64,000 nt of DNA. Origin: Christensenellaceae bacterium (GTDB lineage Bacteria; Bacillota; Clostridia; Christensenellales; Aristaeellaceae). The notes beneath the pieces are model-generated. The model was given only the letters and a program-made list of their open reading frames with translations. It searched no databases and was not told the origin of the DNA. This document shows, piece after piece, positions 59,857 through 64,000 of the stretch. The stretch covers positions 8,272-72,271 of the forward strand of contig JAHHSO010000007.1 of NCBI GenBank assembly GCA_020025205.1, in the 5' to 3' direction. The stretch's first letter is position 1, and every line of letters begins with the position of its first letter. Position numbers and translations under genes: made by a program.

Positions 59857-61029
59857 ATGAAAAAGCTTTTTACATCGGAGTCCGTAACCGAAGGACATCC
59901 TGATAAAATCTGTGACCAGATCAGCGACGCTGTGCTGGATGCCATCCTTGAGCAGGACCCTTATGCGCGCGTGGCATGCGAAACATGCACGACGACGGGT
60001 GTTGTGATGGTCATGGGTGAGGTGACGACGACAGCGGCTTACCGCGTGGATGATATCGTTCGCAAGGTGATTTGCGATATTGGCTATGACCGCGCCAAGT
60101 ATGGCTTTGATGGCCACACCTGCGCTGTGTTGACTGCTCTGCATGGCCAGAGCCCGGATATTGCGCAGGGCGTGGACGATGCGCTGGAAGCGCGCGGAGA
60201 AGGCGTTCAGGACATAGGCGCAGGCGATCAGGGCATGATGTTTGGCTATGCCTGTGATGAGACGCCGGAAATGATGCCCATGCCCATCGCATTGGCGCAT
60301 CGCATCACGCGCCGACTGTCCGAAGCGCGCCGCAGCGGGGAGCTGCCCTGGCTTCGCCCGGATGGAAAGAGTCAGGTGACGGTTGAATATGACGGAGATC
60401 AGCCTGTGCGTGTGGATACCGTTGTCGTTTCCACGCAGCATGCGCCGGAAATTGAGCAGGCGGAAATTGAAAAGTCGATCATTGAGCAGGTCATTCGACA
60501 GGCTGTTCCGGCGGAATTGATGGATGAAAAGACGCGTTTCCTCATCAATCCAACGGGACGATTCACCATTGGCGGCCCGATGGGCGACTCTGGATTGACC
60601 GGACGAAAGATCATTGTGGACACTTATGGCGGATATGCGCGCCATGGCGGCGGGGCATTCTCCGGCAAGGACCCGACGAAAGTTGACCGCAGCGCCGCCT
60701 ATGCTGGCAGATATGTCGCAAAGAACATTGTGGCGGCAGGGCTGGCCAAACGCTGCGAGATTGAACTTGCGTATGCCATTGGTGTGGCACGGCCGGTTTC
60801 GCTTCTGGTGGACACGGACGGCACAGGGGTTATTCCCGATGAGCAGATTGCTCAGATTGTTAATGAGCTGTTTGATCTGCGTCCAGCCGGCATCATCAAG
60901 ATGCTCGATCTGCGCCGCCCGATTTATAGACAGACAGCAGCATTTGGCCACTTTGGACGCACGGACATTGATCTGCCGTGGGAGCGTGTAGACCGCGTGG
61001 AAGAGCTGCGCGCGGCAGCAAAGATTTAA
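59857..61029 (+). CDS. metK: S-adenosylmethionine synthetase
   Basis: 390 residues, full length. It makes SAM from methionine and ATP. The signature motifs are EGHPDKICDQISDAVLD near the N terminus, GAGDQGMMFGYA (about 121-132, ATP site), and GGGAFSGKDPTKVDRSA (about 265-281). AAGGAGG precedes the ATG. It is controlled by the SAM-I riboswitch upstream. The stop codon overlaps, on the opposite strand, the end of a LysR remnant. Confidence 0.97.
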   Translation: MKKLFTSESVTEGHPDKICDQISDAVLDAILEQDPYARVACETCTTTGVVMVMGEVTTTAAYRVDDIVRKVICDIGYDRAKYGFDGHTCAVLTALHGQSPDIAQGVDDALEARGEGVQDIGAGDQGMMFGYACDETPEMMPMPIALAHRITRRLSEARRSGELPWLRPDGKSQVTVEYDGDQPVRVDTVVVSTQHAPEIEQAEIEKSIIEQVIRQAVPAELMDEKTRFLINPTGRFTIGGPMGDSGLTGRKIIVDTYGGYARHGGGAFSGKDPTKVDRSAAYAGRYVAKNIVAAGLAKRCEIELAYAIGVARPVSLLVDTDGTGVIPDEQIAQIVNELFDLRPAGIIKMLDLRRPIYRQTAAFGHFGRTDIDLPWERVDRVEELRAAAKI

Positions 61030-61436
61030 GAAACTTGCAGGCTTTTCAGGGCTTTTCGCCAGGGGTGTTCATCGGATTGAGCGATATCCCGCGCGATCGA
61101 AAGAAATTTCTGAGTGGCGGGATTCAAGGCATCTGTATAGGCGAGAGAATAAAGGATGTCAAAATCAAAGTCGAAGGGAACGACAGCAAGAGATCCTTTC
61201 AGCGCGTCGATCAGCGGCGCGCGGCCGATGAAGATATTACCTTCTTCGCAGAAGTTGAGCGTGTAAGGGAATGTTTTTTGCAGGCTCTTCATCTGGATTT
61301 GCAGACCATGCGCATCGGCATAGTCGGCCAGCTTGTTGTATGTCTGAATTGGCCCCCAGAAGCCAAGCGTATAAGAGGAAAGATCCTTTGGACGAAGGAT
61401 CTTTCTTTTTGCAATAATATAAAAATACGGATCCAT
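61026..61436 (-). pseudogene. Remnant of a LysR-type regulator (effector-binding domain only)
   Basis: 136 residues from MDPYFY resemble the C-terminal half of LysR substrate-binding domains: DPYFYIIAKRKILRPKDLSSYTL matches the P-L-x-hydrophobic-x-x-P-dL opening, and VVPFDFDFDILYSL the closing LP part. The winged HTH is missing, and upstream sequence (61437-61746) has no HTH. There is no proper ribosome site. The frame stays open 40 codons further upstream but that part looks noncoding. A short active effector-binding protein cannot be excluded, but decay is more likely. Confidence 0.5.
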
Positions 61437-61612
61437 GTGTGTTTCTTTTTTGCAGCCGTTTGGTGATAATCTGTAACTGACACATGGAGCTGGGCAATGA
61501 TTTTGCGTAAGGGAAAGACTGAATGATAGCGCATTTGACAGCATTATGGGGCGCAAAAGGTGTTGTTTTTGAGTTTGAATTGATTTTTTAGGTTTGTATG
61601 ATTAAAAAAGAG

Positions 61613-61647
61613 CAGCCTTCTGAAATTGTAAGAAAATCAGAAGGCTG
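61613..61647. terminator. 11-bp perfect stem downstream of the LysR remnant region
   Basis: CAGCCTTCTGA and TCAGAAGGCTG, with GATTTT on the plus side and CTCTTTTTT on the minus side. It may be the terminator of a lost gene. Confidence 0.65.
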
Positions 61648-61687
61648 GATTTTATATACGGATTTAGAAGAAAAGTCCATATGTTTC

Positions 61688-61721
61688 AAAAATGCAGAGC
61701 TTCTGGAGTCTCTGCATTTTT
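61688..61721. terminator. Bidirectional terminator downstream of the exported protein gene
   Basis: AAAAATGCAGAG and CTCTGCATTTTT form a 12-bp stem with a 10-base loop. Confidence 0.85.
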
Positions 61722-61746
61722 ATGAAGCTCGTTTTAAATAAATGGA

Positions 61747-62247
61747 TTAGCCCAGGGGAAGAACATCCACAACTTCAAGGTACATGGCGCCCTCACGTCC
61801 GGATTTGTTCAGTTCCTGAATCACAGTTTCATCAGTGACCAGAGAAAGACGCATGCGGGCGCCGGACATTGCAAACGGCTGCTCATCCGGGGTCTTGGCG
61901 TACATCGCTACAGCTTCGCCAGTCCTGTTGATGTTTTCATGGGACTGATTCGGAGCCAGGCCAGCCTGAATGTAGTAGGTATCATTGAGTTTTTGGCAGC
62001 CGTAGATGAAAACAGCAGCGTTTGCGGAGCCGTCCGGATTGGTGGTGGAGACAGAATAGAAGCCGGCGGTGGAATTGATGGCATCCATCAGTTCATCACC
62101 GGTCAGCGCATAATTCGCGTAAGAGCTGCTTACAGAGGCAGAGGTGAAGGCATCGGCCGTCACTTCGGCTTCTTCAGCAAGAACGGGGGTGGCAGCCATC
62201 GCCAGAAGGAGCGTGGATACGCAGAAAGATTTCAGAAAGTTTTTCAT
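61747..62247 (-). CDS. Exported PNPOx-like (split-barrel) protein
   Basis: 166 residues. A signal peptide (1-25, MKNFLKSFC... ATPVLA) precedes a small domain. Residues 64-110 (STTNPDGSANAAVFIYGCQK ... NQSHENINRTGEAVAMY) resemble the pyridoxamine-5'-phosphate oxidase or flavin-reductase split-barrel fold, where T-x-DG-x-P-N-x and N-L-x-N-P motifs recur. Such proteins are usually cytosolic, so export is unusual. Flavin or haem binding is not shown. AAAGGA precedes the ATG. Confidence 0.68.
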   Translation of the reverse strand: MKNFLKSFCVSTLLLAMAATPVLAEEAEVTADAFTSASVSSSYANYALTGDELMDAINSTAGFYSVSTTNPDGSANAAVFIYGCQKLNDTYYIQAGLAPNQSHENINRTGEAVAMYAKTPDEQPFAMSGARMRLSLVTDETVIQELNKSGREGAMYLEVVDVLPLG

Positions 62248-62292
62248 CGGAATCAATCCTTTCAAATGTAGGTGTGTTTTTTGCACTGCGAC

Positions 62293-62321
62293 ATCATACA
62301 GTATTTTTAAAATATAATCAA
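62293..62321 (-). promoter_or_regulatory. Promoter of the exported PNPOx-like gene
   Basis: On the minus strand TTGATT, 17 bp, TATGAT. Confidence 0.7.
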
Positions 62322-62372
62322 TGCAATTTAAAAAAGTACGAAAAAAATTCACATTTATTTCACTTCATTAAA

Positions 62373-62400
62373 AAAAAGTCTGCCGTGAAGCAGACTTTTT
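62373..62400 (-). terminator. Terminator of the glucokinase gene
   Basis: AAAAAGTCTGC and GCAGACTTTTT with a 6-base loop; T run on both strands. It is six bases from the gene's stop. Confidence 0.88.
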
Positions 62401-62405
62401 AAGCG

Positions 62406-63347
62406 TTAACGAAGGGAATCCATAGCCAATTTGGCAGCGCCATAAATGCCGGCATCATTGCCAAGCTCAGCAAGGACAACTTTGGCTCGCTGATCGGAGA
62501 GAACAGCATAGGAAATGTATTTTTCGCGGGCAATGTTTAAAAGGTATTCTCCGGCCTTGGAAACGCCTCCGCCAATGATGAATACTTCAGGGTCAAGGAT
62601 ATTGGTGAGCATGGCCATGGCCTTTCCGAGAAAACCGATACAGGTGCGCACGGCTTCGCAGGCAATGGGGTCGCCATCCTTGGCGGCATCGAATACGTCA
62701 CGTGCTGTGAGGGTGACAACATTTCGCAAAATGGAGGGGGTGGGGTTGGTTTTGAGCAGCAGTTCTGCCCGGCGGACAATTCCGCGTGCAGAAGCGGTTT
62801 GATCCAGACAGCCCAGCTGACCGCAGTTGCATGGAATGGTTTCTTCAGGGTTGACGACAATGTGTCCGATTTCACCAGCCAGTCCGGCTTGACCGAAGAT
62901 GAGACGGTCATTGATGATGATGCCGCCGCCGACACCGGTACCCAGCGTGAGGAAAACGATGTTATGAGCACCCTTGCCGCCGCCCTGCCAGTATTCGCCC
63001 ATGGCTGCCATGTTGGCATCGTTGCCAGCAAAAACAGGAACACCATGCAGCAGAGCAGACAGTTCGCGCGCGGGGTTAAAATCACCCCAGCCGAGGTTGA
63101 CGCAGCGCTTGACGTAGCCGCTGTGAAGAACGGGGCCGGGAACGCCGACGCCGACGGAGGCAATACGCGCCAGATCCTGAGCAAAATCAAGAATTTCCTT
63201 GGCAACATGAGGGAGAATCTTTGTGCCGGATTCTGCGGTATCCGTGGGAATTTCCCACTTTTTCAGAAGAAGGCCATCTGCATTGAATGCACCCAGCTTT
63301 GTGGCTGTGCCGCCGATATCAATGCCGAAGAAAATTTTGTTGTTCAT
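62406..63347 (-). CDS. glcK: ROK-family glucokinase
   Basis: 313 residues. The phosphate-binding GIDIGGTATKLG is at 8-19, the sugar/catalytic region reads FAGNDANMAAMGEYWQ (about 103-118), and the zinc site is CNCGQLGCLDQTAS (about 170-183). ROK proteins with a zinc site and no HTH are glucokinases or related hexokinases. It phosphorylates glucose to glucose-6-phosphate. AAAGGAG lies 9 bases before the ATG, and a longer in-frame start is unsupported. Confidence 0.92.
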   Translation of the reverse strand: MNNKIFFGIDIGGTATKLGAFNADGLLLKKWEIPTDTAESGTKILPHVAKEILDFAQDLARIASVGVGVPGPVLHSGYVKRCVNLGWGDFNPARELSALLHGVPVFAGNDANMAAMGEYWQGGGKGAHNIVFLTLGTGVGGGIIINDRLIFGQAGLAGEIGHIVVNPEETIPCNCGQLGCLDQTASARGIVRRAELLLKTNPTPSILRNVVTLTARDVFDAAKDGDPIACEAVRTCIGFLGKAMAMLTNILDPEVFIIGGGVSKAGEYLLNIAREKYISYAVLSDQRAKVVLAELGNDAGIYGAAKLAMDSLR

Positions 63348-63516
63348 GGGAGGTCGCTCCTTTGCAGTGATTCGGGCTGCAAGACATACTGCATCCGAAA
63401 TATTCTGCATACAGTATACAACAAAACTGTCGATTCGGATATATCAAAAACGGAAATACAAAAGAATTTGCAAACGATGTCAATAGTGGGGTATATCTCG
63501 ATAAACAGGAAACGAA

Positions 63517-63820
63517 ATGAGAACCCGTCCTCCACGGCGACCGGGAACTCAATACACATTCAAAGAACATTTTGACCCAAGCCGCGAATACGACTTTTCT
63601 CCTTCCATGTCCAGTTCCATGTCCAGATCCGGCTGCCCCTACGACAACACTGCCATGGAAAACTTCTTTGGAACTTTAAAAACCGAGCGTCTGTACGGGG
63701 CACGCTTCACCACCGGAGCACAGCCGAAACAGCTCGTCGCCGAATACATTAACTACGAACGCATGAATTCATCTGAAAAACGGCCTCACTCCTGTTGCAA
63801 TCAGAGACAAGAAATTCTAA
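63517..63820 (+). pseudogene. Truncated, frameshifted IS3-family transposase (OrfB C terminus)
   Basis: The integrase end SGCPYDNTAMENFFGTLKTE and the following EYINYER match IS3 OrfB DDE transposases; all upstream catalytic parts are missing. After GAACGC (to 63762) the homology continues in the next frame (IHLKNGLTPVAIRDKKF, ending TAA at 63818-63820), so an extra ATGA at 63763-63766 (net +1) breaks the gene. A 12-bp tandem duplication (63603-63626) also lies in it. No inverted terminal repeats were found. The frame as read continues to 63876 but that part is unrelated. Confidence 0.7.
63603..63626 (+). repeat. 12-bp tandem duplication within the transposase remnant
   Basis: TTCCATGTCCAG occurs twice back to back. 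It adds four residues (Met-Ser-Ser-Ser type) not usual in this transposase motif. Confidence 0.6.
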
Positions 63821-63874
63821 GCGTTCTGCCACAAATTTTATTTTCCGTGTCAGCTGGTCGGGGAACAGTCCACT

Positions 63875-63916
63875 AAAAAAGGACTGCTGCAGAAAGTTAC
63901 ATTCCGCAGCAGTTCC
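63875..63916 (-). terminator. Terminator for a minus-strand gene at the right edge
   Basis: GGACTGCTGC and GCAGCAG-T-TCC pair with one bulge; the minus strand then reads TTTTTT. Confidence 0.7.
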
Positions 63917-63923
63917 TTTGATA

Positions 63924-64000
63924 TTAGCGGTTTTGGGCAACAAGCGCACTGATTGCATTGTAGGACTGCCCGCTTTGAAGCAGAAAAATGGTATAGTTCA
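63924..64000 (-). CDS. Possible 3' end of an unidentified gene, cut by window
   Basis: On the minus strand a frame enters from the right edge and ends YNAISALVAQNR then TAA (63924-63926), eight bases before a terminator. About 24 residues are visible. It reads like protein, but the family cannot be recognised from this length. Confidence 0.35.
   Translation of the reverse strand, partial: NYTIFLLQSGQSYNAISALVAQNR

Noticed and set aside
63821..63876. Continuation of the transposase frame to 63876.
   Set aside because: The last residues have no transposase similarity; the true homologous frame ends at 63820.

Overview
The window looks like the chromosome of a spore-forming, meso-DAP-type Gram-positive bacterium of the class Clostridia (Bacillota). 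The sequence reasons are: sporulation genes (yunB, spo0A, a Spo0E-like gene), a MurE with the DNPR motif, a class III fructose-bisphosphatase, Rex, GTG and TTG starts after strong AGGAGG sites, and a GC content that looks moderately high for the class (not computed). A Christensenellales-like lineage is only a guess. No rRNA or tRNA gene is visible.

Layout. 1-4.7 kb: end of a DnaC/DnaI-like helicase loader, a class A PBP on the minus strand, and yunB. 5-7.6 kb: spo0A, an ArsC/Spx-like protein, and a choloylglycine-hydrolase-family enzyme. 7.7-12.7 kb: tilS-hpt-ftsH, then a PHP phosphoesterase behind a structured leader. 12.7-16.8 kb: a VanW protein, ridA, fbp, and a tiny Spo0E-like gene on the minus strand under apparent Spo0A boxes. 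16.9-26.3 kb: a HAD phosphatase, an ACT/UPF0210 pair, then a tight run pepF - two unknowns - HAD/thymidylate kinase fusion - mnmA - DUF5662, and an NlpC/P60 hydrolase. 26.4-30 kb, minus strand: recD2, comFC, a probable raiA-type noncoding RNA and a zinc-ribbon protein.

30.3-42.4 kb is the division and cell wall (dcw) cluster: mraZ-ftsL-ftsI/spoVD-murE-mraY-murD-ftsW-ftsQ-ftsA-ftsZ. It lacks rsmH, murF, murG and murC, and ftsW and ftsQ overlap by 194 bp. 42.5-50 kb: an XRE regulator, a secreted protein, two 2-hydroxyacid dehydrogenases, a HAD phosphatase, a cytidylate-kinase-like protein, thymidine kinase, rubrerythrin and an aspartate-dehydrogenase-like protein. 50-57.5 kb: rplM-rpsI-secG, rnr, gpsA, rex, a second VanW protein and a TetR regulator. 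57.5-64 kb: ttcA with a possible small coupled gene, a DUF368 lipid carrier transporter, a SAM-I riboswitch controlling metK, a LysR remnant, an exported PNPOx-like protein, a ROK glucokinase, and a broken IS3 transposase at the right end.

The genes are mainly housekeeping. Envelope synthesis (two PBPs, MurE/MraY/MurD, FtsW, the DUF368 undecaprenyl-phosphate transporter, VanW proteins), tRNA modification (TilS, MnmA, TtcA) and thymidylate supply (Tdk, Tmk) recur. No phage, CRISPR or defence island was recognised. The most unusual items are the HAD-Tmk fusion, the ftsW/ftsQ overlap, the Spo0A-box/Spo0E circuit, the raiA-like RNA placed before a zinc-ribbon gene, and the structured leader at 11.7 kb.
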